Notes under the pieces: generated by a model
Seen by the model: the letters and a program-made list of their open reading frames with translations, nothing else
Databases searched by the model: none
What the model was told of the DNA's origin: nothing
Assembly (NCBI GenBank): GCA_038501625.1
Contig: JAZAYU010000171.1
Location: 620,001 to 684,000 of the forward strand
Direction: 5' to 3'
Source of the DNA: Corbicula japonica
Lineage: Eukaryota; Mollusca; Bivalvia; Venerida; Cyrenidae
DNA length: 64,000 nt
Translations under genes and position numbers: made by a program
Shown: positions 28,201 to 35,307 of the stretch, piece after piece
Layout of the letters: each line of letters starts with the position of its first letter
How positions within the stretch are numbered: position 1 is the stretch's first letter

Positions 28201-31200
28201 CGAACCTACAGACTGCATACTGTCATAATGTTCCTTTTAGTATATCTTCATGTCAACAATGTGGTTTACATACTAGTAGAATTAAAAATAGTAATGCGAT
28301 AGTAAATTTATGAATGGCGTTGAAAATTTATGAATGGCAAAATAATATCGTAATGGTTGTAAAAAACTGCGATGGAAATTTGTTATTTTGGAGTTTGTTA
28401 TGTGCAGGAAAATTACGACAACAAAGTGTGGCGTAGTATTATGACGTCACATAGAACACAGGAAGCTGCAAAATAAAGAATTGGAAAACAACATTGTCGG
28501 ATACAGAATTACTAATCTGACAAGTTGTATCAATTTTGCAGATTACCGCTGCACTATGCTAAAATCATTCATGGGTATATAATATAAAATGTTTTCCCAC
28601 TGGTACAAACAGGGAGGAAGATAAAGCCAAACTGGGGTTGGAGGTTTACATTTTAGTTTTTGAAAGTTATTTTAAGAAAATGTTAATAGAACTGATTAAA
28701 ATAAAACCACGCAAACAATAATTTTTAATACAGCAGTTAATTTACCTCCAACTATAAACTTAGAAAAATAGAATGTTAATCAGAAGGCCAAATGATCAAT
28801 ATCGCTCACCCAAGAATCCAGCTAACAGAATTGGAAATTCAAATATTGTCATTAAGTGCAGTTATTATAAAAATCAGATAAAAAATGTGACCCCTATTAT
28901 TATTATATTGCATTAGCTTATCTGTTTGATAAAAGGTTTTTCTTGATATTAATAGCATTAGTGCCATGAAGACCCAGTTTAGAACTCATCCAAGATGACC
29001 GTTTTTTCTTTGAAAAATGTAAACACTTGACCAAAATAAACTGTGCTTAGATTTAACCCAAGTCATAAAATTTATCAATGTCAGGTGACTGTTTTGTCTT
29101 TAGCAATAACAATACATGGGAATGTGGGAATGTTTTTTTCCTTACGCTCCACAAGAAGCATCATTCCTGTCGGACCGCACCATACAGTTGACAAATTATC
29201 CTCATCGGTAATGTTATGAAGTGTGAATACAGCCATGGTTTTATTAAAAAATTCTATTTCTTGATCAGTAAATAGTTCATCATCTTTCGTTAAGTTGTTA
29301 AGTTCCAGAAGTCCAGTACAGAGAAAAGTGATATTTTGAGAAATGCAAACTGTTGGATCATTACCAGAATAGTAACTGTTGGCGCTAGGTGATGCTTTCC
29401 ATTCTAATTTGACTGTAAAATACAAGTTTTTCATAGCAAATTATTATAATTATTCCTTTATTTCATAGATACACCTTTATTGCACTTGCAAACAGTTTAG
29501 ATCTTGATCAGTCGGCAAGATGGTTCTGTCTGATCAGGATCTACTTTGTTTGTTTTTAGATTCTTTAAGTTATTTTTGACCAAGAGGCAACCAGTGCAGA
29601 TCCAGATGCACAGGTGACACTAGCAGTAGATTGCAAATATACAGAGTAAAGGGTTATGATATAATAGCTGTCTACATGGTAATTAGTCCTAGGCAAGAAG
29701 TCAAGATAATACCGTGGTTAGTTCTGCAGGCTCCAAATTCTGTGATTTTGTTAAAATTCATGGGTGTTTGTAGAATTTTAAAAACGTTTCTTATTGCTTC
29801 CATAAACAATAGAATGTTTGACTTAGGTGCAAACAATAATTATGTGTTACTAAAGGAAAAGATGCGCCTATAAAATCATTATCCGACGTGTGAAATATTT
29901 TTCTGCAATTAACCTTTGTTTTGGTAATATAACGACATGGTTTGAACAGCTTTAAAATTTGATCAGAGTAAAACCAGATTAATTTCTCTTTAAGAGTACC
30001 TGTAAATGCAAGAGTATCCAAGCTCACTAAAATAAAAAATATCTTTATTCCAATATCGTGTAATATTTATTGTACTGTACAAAATGTAGACACACAGTGT
30101 GACCGATATAAAGTTCACTAAGGGATAAATATTCTGCAGAATTAAAATTTGCGGTCATTTATTTAACTGCAAAAATAGCAGAAATAAAGTCAATGCAGAA
30201 AAAACCACTTATACAGTAAGATTATTTAAGGAATGATTCTTATTTTGGTGCGGTTCATGCGGCGCTAGCGCTTTATGGTAAATTTGCCAGCTCTCGCGTG
30301 CACGTCCAATCTGCATGAACCGCACCAAAATAAGAATCATTACTTATATTTACATTTTATTCATTTTTTTTCTTTAAATAAACTTAAGTCCAACACTTTC
30401 GAAAAATTAGTATTAATTGAAAAGGGGGAGTAAAACGTGGGAGTTTTCAATAGTAACAGCCATGACGTTACTGACGTCATTACGGGTCATGTGGTTCATG
30501 CAAAATGAACCGAATTTTTTTAAACGAAGAAATCAATAGGAATGTAAATATATCAAATATGAACTATTGCTGAATAGCTTCTCCAGTCTGATTTTCCGCT
30601 AACAGTACTTTACTCCATATATACGCATTTTACGCACATTTGACCAGTGTTGATCCAGACCATCCTTCTTGTCAAGATCTGCAGTGTTTGCTTTTAGAGT
30701 TATTTCAGAAGTAGACACAATCAGTGTAGATCCTGATCAGCCAGGAAGGATGTGCTGGCTGATCTGGATCTAAATTGTCAGCTGACATAATAAAGATATA
30801 TCAATGCAGTAATTGTCTTCATGTAGTAGTTATTTATTTATAAACCCTCATTACTTTACCAAGGGTTAACTGATGTTATTCTGTCGAACATCAGAAATTT
30901 GCATTAAATTTTGCATCATAAACTGCATATTAATGTGACAAATTTAATATTATTAATATTCATTTTGATAAACCCCTTGAGATTTTTACGTCAAGATTTT
31001 TATAAAACGTATAAATTTGAAGAAACTAAGTCTGATTTTGTGAAGGACACACAAGCAGAAATATCCACTTGTATGTTTTACAGTTGTCAGTATAAATATT
31101 TAATTGCAAATTATTATTCTTGTTAATCCTTGACTCTAAATAAATGGGTATTATTGAGCATGCAAAAAATTCTGGCAGTCATTGTGCACCAGGTGTTTCA

Positions 31201-33139
31201 GTCACTGTGCACCAAAGCTGAATGATTTATCAATTCTAGCAGCCACTGTGCATCTAAGCTGAACCATTTAACAATTCAGGCAGTCACTGTGCACCAGAGC
31301 TGAACCATTCAACAACAGTGGATGTCACTTTGCAACACAGCTAAACCATTTTACCACTCTGGAAGTCACTGTGCACTAGAGCTGAACCATTCAACAACTC
31401 TGGAAGTCACTGTGCACCAGAGCTGAACCATTTAACAACTCTGGAAGTCACTGTGCACCAGAGCTAAACCATTTAACATCTCTGGAAGTCACTGTGCACC
31501 AGAGCTGAATCATTCAACTTCTCTGGAAGTCACTGTGCACCAGAGCTGAACCATTTAACATCTCTGGAAGTCACTGTGAACCAGAGCTGAACCATTTAAC
31601 AAATCTGGAAGTCATTGTGCACCAGAGCTGAACCATTTAACATCTCTGGAAGTCACTTTGCACCAGAGCTGAACCATTTAACATCTCTGGAAGTCACAGT
31701 GCACCAGAGCTAAACCATTTAAAAACTCTGGAAGTCACTGTGCAACAGAGCTGAACAATTCAACTTCTCTGGAAGTCATTGTGCACCAGCGCTGAACCAT
31801 TCAACTTCTCTGGAAGTCACTGTGCACCAGAGCTGAACCATTCAACATCTCTGGAAGTCATTGTGCACCAGAGCTGAACCATTTAACAACTCTGGAAGTC
31901 ACTGTGCACCAAAGCTGAACCATTTAACAACTCTGGAAGTCACTGTGCACCAGAGCTGAACCATTTAACAACTCTGAAAGTCACTGTGCACCAGAGCTGA
32001 ACCATTCAACTTCTCTGGAAGTCACTGTGCACCAGAGCTGAACCATTTAACATCTCTGGAAGTCACTGTGCACCAGAGCTGAACCATTTAACATCTTTGG
32101 AAGTCACTGTGCACCAGAGCTGAACCATTTAACTTCTCTGGAAGTCACTGCTCCAGAGCTAAACCATTTAAAAACTCTGGAAGTCACTGTGCACCAGAGC
32201 TGAACCATTTAACAACTCTGGAATTCTCTGTGCAACAGAGCTGAACCATGTAACATCTCTGGAAGTCACTGTGCACCAGCGCTGAACCATTCAACATCTC
32301 TGGAAGTCACTCTGAACCAGAGCAGAACCATTTAACAACTCTGGCAGTCACTGTGAACCAGAGTGGAACCATTTAACATCTCTGGAAGTCACTGTGCACC
32401 AGAGCTAAACCATTTAACAACTCTGGAAGTCACTGTGCACCTCTCCATTTAACAACTCTGGAAGTCACTGTGCACCATAGCTGAACCATTAACAACTCTG
32501 GAAGTCACTGTGCACCAGAGCTGAGCCATTTAACAACTCTGGAAGTCATGTGGCATTTGTCTGGTTCAGCAAATATAACCCTTGTTAGTTCTGCCTAAGG
32601 CATATGTCAGATTTGTTACCAGTATAGCCCCAGATCAGTCTGAGGTCTGATCAGGATCATAGTCAATACTGTTTAAATAATAAGTTTAGTTAATAAATCT
32701 GTGTAAAACATGATTTGAACATGGAAATAATAGAAAAGCAAGACCAAATAAAATATACCTTTACCCTTTCCTCCATAGGTGGACCTTTACAACTTGGGCA
32801 ATCAGTGTAGATCCAGATCATTTGGCACAACTTTGCCATTTGATCAGAATCTACACTGTTCACAATTATATTTATTTTATTTTGTTATTTCTGACCAAGA
32901 TGCAAACAGTGCAGATCCAGATCAGATGGCACAGTTGTGCCAATTGATTTGGATCTACACTGTTCGCACATGCATGAAAAGGTGTATATATGGAGTAAAG
33001 GGTTGAATGTGCTGTGGTACAATAGTTAGAATAACTCACCTTCAGTTCCTGGGAACAGGAAACCCGGGAAAACACTTGAAGATTTTTCACAAATAAGACA
33101 TAAAACCAGCATCACTTTCAGCCTCATTCCTGGTCTCAT
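4097..33139 (-). CDS. Class I cytokine receptor, gp130/Domeless-like (ten exons, 3' partial)
   Basis: Coding exons: 33139-33040, 29412-29146, 21940-21617, 14740-14620, 10180-9993, 9081-8948, 8046-7878, 6952-6861, 5764-5536, 4236-4097 (1764 bases, 588 codons, no stop). All introns are GT-AG; exon-end phases are 1,1,1,2,1,0,1,0,1,0, so module boundaries are phase 1 and modules are split at phase 0 or 2, as usual in this family. Residues 1-22 are a signal peptide; 34-122 an Ig-like module; 123-230 a cytokine-receptor-like module; 231-333 a module with C241...C252-S-W254; 334-434 a fibronectin III module with W421-S-D-I-K in place of WSxWS; 435-541 another; 542-588 the first half of a further one. 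Many N-glycosylation sequons are present. Known relatives bind helical cytokines and signal through JAK/STAT. The membrane and cytoplasmic parts are not seen, so signalling is inferred. Confidence 0.88.
4357..5350 (+). mobile_element. Mariner-type transposon, internally deleted, in receptor intron 9
   Basis: The ends are inverted (left CGAGGGGTGATTGGGAA, right end its near complement) and flanked by TA on both sides (4355-4356 and 5351-5352). At 994 bases it is shorter than a full mariner (about 1.3 kb), matching the transposase deletion. It sits between exons 9 and 10 on the strand opposite to the receptor. Confidence 0.92.
4728..5117 (+). pseudogene. Mariner transposase deletion derivative (129 codons)
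   Basis: The N-terminal part (RAAIKFCVGLEKTPSETFKML) is the first helix-turn-helix region of mariner transposases. It joins directly to the C-terminal part (HPPYSPDLAPLDF then KWLQRHRKCIQIRG). The middle third is missing, including the first two Asp of the DD34D triad; only the PDLAP Asp remains. The reading frame is kept across the junction. A functional catalytic enzyme is excluded, but a DNA-binding fragment could be made. The likely start is the Met at 4755 rather than 4728. Confidence 0.88.
5536..5764 (-). CDS. Receptor exon 9, second half of a fibronectin III module
   Basis: The acceptor is TTGTTTAG before 5764, the donor GTAAAG at 5535-5530; phase 0 in, phase 1 out. It encodes SISEVDENGNMKG through CHQDYRFIIHARNDIGSSKLG, whose Y-x-F-x-I-x-A-x-N-x-x-G pattern is the F-G hairpin of fibronectin III. 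Confidence 0.88.
5820..6005. repeat. GTGTAGATC MITE, diverged copy
   Basis: It starts with TTTACTCCATAGATAT, carries GTGTAGACCCAGATCAGC and an inverted GATCTACACTG, and ends with an AATAAAACCTTTA-type end. The same family occurs at 14392-14604, 27358-27722, 29453-29655, 30609-30800, 32757-33005, 33365-33675, 41588-41965, 44358-44845 and 58415-58640. A fragment starting CTCCATAGATACATC lies at 6064-6110. Confidence 0.7.
6318..6402 (+). repeat. tRNA-derived SINE-like head
   Basis: GGCTCAATTAGTAG resembles a pol III A box and GGTTCAATTCCCA (about 6381-6393) a B box, at tRNA-like spacing. There is no cloverleaf good enough for a functional tRNA. A second, decayed copy (AATCAGATTTACACAGCTTGG, then GGTTCA) lies at 6663-6715. 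Confidence 0.55.
6722..6762. mobile_element. Foldback element, single arm
   Basis: It begins AAGGTTATAAAACTGAG and matches about 38 bases of the right arm of the 3884-4019 palindrome in inverse sense, then stops. It is a remnant lacking the other arm. Confidence 0.75.
6861..6952 (-). CDS. Receptor exon 8, first half of a fibronectin III module
   Basis: The acceptor is CTTTTTTAG before 6952, the donor GTAAAT at 6860-6855; phase 1 in, phase 0 out. It encodes VPGASPEIGGYAWE, then CQEKKTRSVCVFWK, a short fibronectin III first half with two Cys and the core Trp. Confidence 0.82.
7274..7818. mobile_element. TTAA-flanked MITE in receptor intron 7
   Basis: The left end is AGTGACATTCCATAAATTAT, the right end its near inverse (AATATTACGGAGTGTCACT), with TTAA on both sides (7270-7273 and 7819-7822). 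There is no coding capacity. The TTAA target suggests piggyBac-type mobilisation, but the TIR is not diagnostic. Confidence 0.75.
7878..8046 (-). CDS. Receptor exon 7, second half of module with degenerate WSxWS
   Basis: The acceptor is CCTTACAG before 8046, the donor GTAAGT at 7877-7872; phase 0 in, phase 1 out. It encodes EDTEYIFSVKVKPIS, then GYWSDIKTVASKTFPD. The WSDIK lies where WSxWS sits at the end of the second cytokine-binding module, with the second W and S replaced by I and K. Confidence 0.9.
8320..8516 (+). repeat. 3' fragment of a GGGGG(C/T)AT-arm tandem element
   Basis: It has one tandem unit (ATCATCTACACATCC through GTTGATGACACAAG) as in 13050-13700, then the 3' end TTTGCCTGCCATTTCGTGGGGGTATAAAA. 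No 5' end is present. Confidence 0.7.
8749..8830 (+). repeat. 5' end of a tandem-type element fused to its GGACGGAC linker
   Basis: It starts AACTAGAATATGTCC, with hairpin GTCC-CTGGAC and arm ATGCCTCCCCC, and passes straight to TACGGACGGACAGACAAG. The tandem core is missing, which looks like an internal deletion. Confidence 0.6.
8948..9081 (-). CDS. Receptor exon 6, first half of the WSxWS module
   Basis: The acceptor is GCTTGCAG before 9081, the donor GTAAGA at 8947-8942; phase 1 in, phase 0 out. It encodes KPGPVVALSSAP, CINVTWNTT, then KWGDL. KPxPP-like openings followed by I-x-V-x-W are typical of fibronectin III modules just after the C-x-W module. Confidence 0.9.
9150..9870. repeat. Decayed tandem repeat, units of about 150 bp
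   Basis: Units contain TGACCTTGACC or close variants, AAGGTCATG and CATGACACA..CATC, then GAG(T/C)AGA.. about every 140-160 bases. No terminal hairpins remain. It is an eroded relative of the arrays elsewhere. Confidence 0.65.
9993..10180 (-). CDS. Receptor exon 5, second half of the C-x-W module
   Basis: The acceptor is TGTTTGCAG before 10180, the donor GTAAGT at 9992-9987; phase 2 in, phase 1 out. The split codon gives Trp at the junction with exon 4. It encodes NPCPSLYIDSGYCYWN, then FSLKVIDIRLTL and ITIDTRDH. The second Cys pair and the ID-x-R-D-H end match the first half of cytokine-binding modules of the gp130 group. Confidence 0.92.
10368..11115. repeat. Minisatellite of about 30 bp, GGCTGGCTTAATGGATGAAAGGTTTGAT type
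   Basis: There are about 25 imperfect units in receptor intron 4. Units differ by GGCT quadruplet number and TTAATGG/TAAATGG. A higher-order unit of about 75 bases is repeated once exactly (10858-10990). Pro/Ser/His-rich frames across it are artefacts. Confidence 0.92.
11909..13795 (+). mobile_element. Tandem-type element E (arm ATGCCCCCAC), itself interrupted
   Basis: The 5' hairpin is GTGTCC-TCA-GGACAC (11917-11931), the 5' arm ATGCCCCCAC (11934-11943) and the 3' arm GTGGGGGCAT (13782-13791). The core has five roughly 150-bp units (ATCATCTACACATCCTGCTTG.., GGGCCATAACTCTGG) and a CGTACGGACGGACGG linker. Element C (12161-13060) is inserted after the first unit. Confidence 0.8.
12161..13060 (+). 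mobile_element. Tandem-type element C (arm TGTGTCGCCCT), nested in E
   Basis: The 5' hairpin is GTGTTC-AGTT-GAACAC (12170-12185), the 5' arm TGTGTCGCCCT (12187-12197) and the 3' arm AGGGCGACACA (13046-13056). The core has five units of about 155 bp with GGGGCATAACTCCATC and TGACCTTGACC. The linker is CAGACCGACGGACTGACGG. The 142-codon frame at 12563-12991 just follows the unit length. Confidence 0.82.
14392..14604. repeat. GTGTAGATC MITE beside exon 4
   Basis: It has TTCTCCATGGATATGCC on the left and an ATGGATGAAGTAAAGGG end on the right, with alternating GATCCAGATCAG and inverted GATCTACACTG cores. It ends 16 bases from the exon 4 donor. Confidence 0.75.
14620..14740 (-). CDS. Receptor exon 4, first half of the C-x-W module
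   Basis: The acceptor is TTTATTAG before 14740, the donor GTATGT at 14619-14614; phase 1 in, phase 2 out. It encodes KPEEVKDLNCVVQNYVESMN then CSWNYG and IVLFEW. The C-x10-C-x-W pattern is the family signature of class I cytokine receptors. Confidence 0.93.
14901..16145. mobile_element. Non-autonomous TIR element with 6-bp target duplication CACATG
   Basis: The ends are GGCTGTTTCAAAAAAAAATG and its inverse CATTTTTTTTAACAGCC, flanked by CACATG at 14895-14900 and 16146-16151. A longer inverted match continues to GGCTGG/CCAGCC. There is no ORF. The motif TGTCAGGAGTGTGACA occurs three times inside (about 15078, 15472, 15640). It lies in receptor intron 3. Confidence 0.8.
16152..16771. other. Intronic AT-rich sequence, nothing recognised
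   Basis: No coding exon, repeat unit or terminal structure was seen. Confidence 0.5.
18510..18833. mobile_element. piggyBac-type MITE with TTAA target
   Basis: The ends are CCCTTTCGCTGCCA and its near inverse TGGCAGTGAAAGGG, flanked by TTAA at 18506-18509 and 18834-18837. The CCCTTT..TGCCA ends and TTAA target are those of piggyBac transposons. Inside is the perfect palindrome GGACGGCATATGCCGTCC. It is 324 bases with no transposase. Confidence 0.88.
19150..20737 (+). mobile_element. Class GGTGAGC tandem-type element, 5' end missing
   Basis: It has about six units of 163 bp (CCCCTGGGGCGGGGCCAATT, TTGAACAATCTTTGTAGAG, CTAAGCTCTAGGCCTTGTGG) and the 3' end GCTCACCATGAGC..GTGCTCAGGTGAGCTAAAAA. 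The same family with both ends is at 54300-56310. No ACAAGAGGGCC 5' end was found here. Confidence 0.8.
20960..21216. mobile_element. 257-bp TIR MITE with TA target
   Basis: The left end TACTCAACAAAACTAGAAAC is answered by GTTTCTTTTTTTGTTGAGTA on the right; TA flanks both sides (20958-20959, 21217-21218). The surrounding tandem unit is cleanly interrupted between GTTCATG and GATGATATATTCC. Confidence 0.85.
21617..21940 (-). CDS. Receptor exon 3, cytokine-receptor-like module
   Basis: The acceptor is CCCTTGCACAG before 21940, the donor GTAAGA at 21616-21611; phase 1 in and out. It encodes EVCTDTYKDFLCTLDSEPE, then YVKTVKFKCYYWADDETWG. C-x8-C-x-L resembles the C-x-W signature with Leu for Trp. 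A whole module in one exon differs from the split modules that follow. Confidence 0.88.
22066..24690 (+). mobile_element. Tandem-type element D (arm ATGCCCCCGC)
   Basis: The 5' hairpin is GTGTCC-ATA-GGACAC (22075-22089), the 5' arm ATGCCCCCGC (22092-22101) and the 3' arm GCGGGGGCAT (24675-24684). It has two different arrays: eight units of about 143 bp with TGACCTTGACCTTGGACC (22370-23510) and five units of about 163 bp with AACTAATGTAAATGGAAGTA (23730-24580). A GGACGGACGG linker precedes the 3' end. It lies in receptor intron 2. Confidence 0.85.
24718..24800. repeat. GTGTAGATC MITE fragment
   Basis: GACCAGTGTAGACCCTGATCAT and an inverted partner remain, without the outer ends. Confidence 0.55.
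24801..25722. other. Intronic sequence, nothing recognised
   Basis: It is AT-rich and single-copy as far as can be seen within the window. Confidence 0.5.
25723..26884 (+). mobile_element. Tandem-type element H (arm GCTCACCTGAG)
   Basis: The 5' hairpin is AGGGCCA-TGA-TGGCCCT, the 5' arm GCTCACCTGAG (25750-25760) and the 3' arm CTCAGGTGAGC (26868-26878). It has six units of about 143 bp (GTTTGGAGTCAATAGGCC, TGACCTTGACCTTGATCAC) and a short GACCGACGACTGACGACGG linker. It is in receptor intron 2. Confidence 0.85.
26885..27357. other. Intronic sequence, nothing recognised
   Basis: No exon or repeat identified. Confidence 0.45.
27358..27722. repeat. GTGTAGATC MITE carrying a nested foldback
   Basis: It starts TTAACCTTTCCTCCATG and ends ATATGGAGGAACG. 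The foldback at 27517-27652 interrupts it between two GATC-rich cores. Confidence 0.8.
27517..27652. mobile_element. Foldback element, copy 2
   Basis: It is nearly identical to 3884-4019 over all 136 bases, including the TG centre. The near identity of two copies 24 kb apart implies recent spread or exchange. Confidence 0.92.
28104..28223. repeat. Imperfect 120-bp hairpin
   Basis: CAGTATGAATTCTGTAGGTT pairs with AACCTACAGACTGCATACTG, and GGGTATGTAAACAA with TTGTTTACATAC. This looks like a small foldback MITE. Confidence 0.7.
29146..29412 (-). CDS. Receptor exon 2, Ig-like module
   Basis: The acceptor is TTGTATTTTACAG before 29412, the donor GTAAGG at 29145-29140; phase 1 in and out. It encodes VKLEWKASPS, ITFLCTGLLELNN, then MAVFTLHNIT and LSTVWCGPTG. 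The two Cys about 60 residues apart with a Trp before the second fit an Ig-like N-terminal domain as in gp130 D1. Confidence 0.85.
29453..29655. repeat. GTGTAGATC MITE, diverged
   Basis: TTCATAGATACACCTTTATTGC and inverted GATC cores; the right end is the AGAGTAAAGGGTT type. Confidence 0.7.
30232..30341. mobile_element. 110-bp TIR hairpin MITE
   Basis: AATGATTCTTATTTTGGTGC and its exact inverse GCACCAAAATAAGAATCATT form the ends; the match extends to 29 bases (through GGTTCATGC). The centre is GGCGCTAGCGC plus a GC-rich loop. Confidence 0.85.
30609..30800. repeat. GTGTAGATC MITE
   Basis: TTTACTCCATATATACGC on the left, alternating GATCCAGA/GATCTGG cores, ATAATAAAGATATATC on the right. Confidence 0.7.
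31165..32560. repeat. 41-bp tandem array (about 34 units) in receptor intron 1
   Basis: The consensus unit begins TCTGGAAGTCACTGTGCACC and continues AGAGCTGAACCATTTAACAAC. There is a CAAC/TTCTC/CATCTC variation at the unit end, arranged in an apparently non-random order. Two units are shortened (near 32150 and 32440). There is no spacer sequence. Confidence 0.95.
32757..33005. repeat. GTGTAGATC MITE, well preserved
   Basis: The left end is TTTACCCTTTCCTCCATAGG, the right end TATATGGAGTAAAGGGTT. Four GATC cores lie in alternating orientation with CAGTGTAGATCCAGATCA. It ends 35 bases from the exon 1 donor. Confidence 0.85.
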
Positions 33140-33201
33140 TCTGTGTTCTGCACACTCTGGGCAAATTAATGACTAACGCCCATGTCCATGACAGACTTTA
33201 T
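33040..33201 (-). CDS. Receptor exon 1: end of 5' UTR, start codon and signal peptide
   Basis: The coding part is 33139-33040 with donor GTGAGT at 33039-33034. It encodes MRPGMRLKVMLVLCLICEK, then SSSVFPGFLFPGTE; the hydrophobic VMLVLCLIC core is a signal peptide. The inner Met (33127) could also start. The sequence TATATTTTCAG ends at 33202, so the exon probably begins at 33201 as an acceptor after a non-coding first exon not located here. Confidence 0.82.
33166..33189 (-). promoter_or_regulatory. Short upstream ORF before the receptor start codon
   Basis: ATG at 33189 reads MDMGVSH and stops at 33166, 26 bases before the receptor ATG. It contains two ATGs. If transcribed, it could lower translation of the receptor. 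Confidence 0.45.
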
Positions 33202-33364
33202 CTGAAAATATATACATGGTAATTGATATGATAGATCATATCATTCAAGTCTTGTAATGGAAATATTGTTTTTATCATTATAAGTTATTCACATCTGTCA
33301 TAAAGTTTAGCAACACAGACATTTTATGTTGTATGTGATTTTTTCAGTGTACGACAAAGATATT

Positions 33365-33675
33365 CCTTATCCTTCTCCATAGATACATCTTTACTGCAAG
33401 GGCAAACAGTGCAGATCCAGATCGGCCTGCACATCTGTGCCATCAGATCAGGATCTGAATCACTGCATTTAGATCATTTGGGCATTTCAGACCAATGTGG
33501 CCAGTGTAGATCCTGATCTAACAGCACAAATGTGAAACTGATCTAGATCATTTGGGCATTTCAGACCAATGTGGCCAGTGTAGATCCTGATCTAACAGCA
33601 CAAATGTGAAACTGATCTGGATCTACACTGGTTGCACACACACATTTACATGTGTATACTAAGTAAAAGATTAAA
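33365..33675. repeat. GTGTAGATC MITE with a 74-bp internal tandem duplication
   Basis: The block starting GATCATTTGGGCATTTCAGA (about 33472) is repeated nearly exactly at about 33546. It lies upstream of receptor exon 1, within the first 500 bases. Confidence 0.8.
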
Positions 33676-33769
33676 TATACTAAAAGAAATTAGAAATGCA
33701 ACATCTTTACACATGAAATATATTTCATGTTTAAAAAAGCTGCGTTTCTAATTTCTTCAAGTATATATA
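33676..33769. repeat. Palindromic MITE, left of mariner 2
   Basis: AAAGAAATTAGAAATGCAAC pairs with GCGTTTCTAATTTCTTC. A diverged second copy lies at 35195-35307, directly on the other side of the mariner. Confidence 0.75.
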
Positions 33770-35190
33770 CGAGGGATGATCCAGAATTACCCGGAATTCT
33801 ATAAATTTTCCCAAATTTTTAAAGACAAATATATGTATTTCATATCATTATAATGCCCTAAATCTCCACTAATAGTGTCGGTAATATTTTTCTTTTTGTA
33901 TTATTATGCCACGTGTAAGACGCTTTCAAATAACCATAGTAACGGCATAGCGGCGCAGCGCAAAAACGTTCACCGTTAATATTTATTTTAATGAATAAAC
34001 ACCATGAATAAGTTAACGAAAACACCTAAAATTACGCCTAAATGTACAATTACGTTTCAATGACGTCATGTTCAATTTTTACGTCATTTACGCCTTGGAT
34101 TCAAAAGTAAACATCTTTTTACCGCCAATAGCACCAACGCTCTTACCATCATAAATGTCATCATTAGATCGTCAAGAAATTCGAGAAGTTATAAAATTTT
34201 GTCAGGAATGCAGAAAAACACCCGCGAAAACATTCAACATGTGGAAGGAAACTTCGCACAAGTGTAAAATAAGTCAAACAATGGTTTATGAATGGCATAA
34301 ATGATTTTCTGAAGGTCGAACAAATATCGAAGACAATGAAGGCAGGGGACGAAAGCGGAAAATGCACACGTCACTAACGTCATCTGTTGAGGAGGCTCTA
34401 CAGGCAGACAGGCGAGCAACCGTGCGTGGGCTCGCTGACAGATTTGGTGCGAGCTACGGGTCTGACAGAAGAACTACACAGACATGACGACGGGAAAAAA
34501 TATAATCGAGTGTTATTAAATTTATTAAATCATAGCCGTACTTTCAATAAAATGATAAACAAACATGGTTGATTGTCTTAATGAGATTTTTCACTAGAAG
34601 ATAATAATAATAATTATATTTGTTTATGGATTTGTTTTCACTTATTAATAAAACATTTAAGTTTTTAAGTTTTTTTAAATAAAAATATCTTTTTATTGCT
34701 CATCGATAAGGTTTACGCGCGATGGATCCCGCGAGTCCTGAAACAAGAGGAAGAGGAACGTGACAGGCGAGTTCGTGACTTTCGTGGCAACTGAAGGGGC
34801 AACGATTCGATTCGTTGACTGAACTGCGCAGGAAAACATCAGCTATTGTACAGTAATATGACTGTTCATGGTATGAAGACATTTTCAAGCAGTGGGTTCA
34901 TAAACATCATCGATTCATCGAATGCAACGGAGCGTACTTCGAAAAACTTTAAACGTCTAGAAGTTTTAACGTCGACGACGTCGTGATTTTAAGATTTGCG
35001 TACGCTGAAGGCGCCTTGGTGTATTTATAATTTTTCTATTCATGTGCAGGTCACATTTGGTTTACTGTTTGATATTATATTTATTGTAAAGCAGAATGAT
35101 TCTTCTTTTTAATGGTATATGTTTCGTGTATGTTAAATAAAATGTGTTGACACTGTCAACAAATTCCGGGTTATTTTGGATCATCCCTCG
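33770..35190 (+). mobile_element. Mariner-type transposon, full length but decayed
   Basis: The ends are CGAGGGATGATCCAGAATTA and the near inverse at 35171-35190, flanked by TA (33768-33769, 35191-35192). The length of 1421 bases is near the usual size. Confidence 0.9.
34155..34952 (+). pseudogene. Mariner transposase pseudogene
   Basis: The N-terminal frame from 34155 reads REVIKFCQECRKTPAKTF and TMVYEWHK, then meets TGA at 34302. Frames further on read EEALQADRRATVRGLADRFG, and the end reads WYEDIFKQWVHKHHRF, IECNGAYFEKL with a stop at 34950-34952. AT-rich sequence at about 34500-34690 replaces part of the middle, and the catalytic core was not found. Several disruptions make it inactive. 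Confidence 0.85.
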
Positions 35191-35194
35191 TAAC

Positions 35195-35307
35195 TGTATA
35201 ATGTAGTTAAAGAAATTAAAAACGCAACTTCTTTAATCATGGTAATCACGAAACATAATTTATGTTTAAAGAAGTTGGGTTTCTAATTTCTTTAAGTATA
35301 TATATAA
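35195..35307. repeat. Palindromic MITE, right of mariner 2
   Basis: AAAGAAATTAAAAACGCAAC pairs with GTTGGGTTTCTAATTTCTTT. It differs clearly from the left copy, so it is not a target duplication. Confidence 0.75.

Noticed and set aside
31165..32560. CRISPR-like regular array
   Set aside because: Direct 41-bp units without spacers in an intron of a eukaryotic gene.
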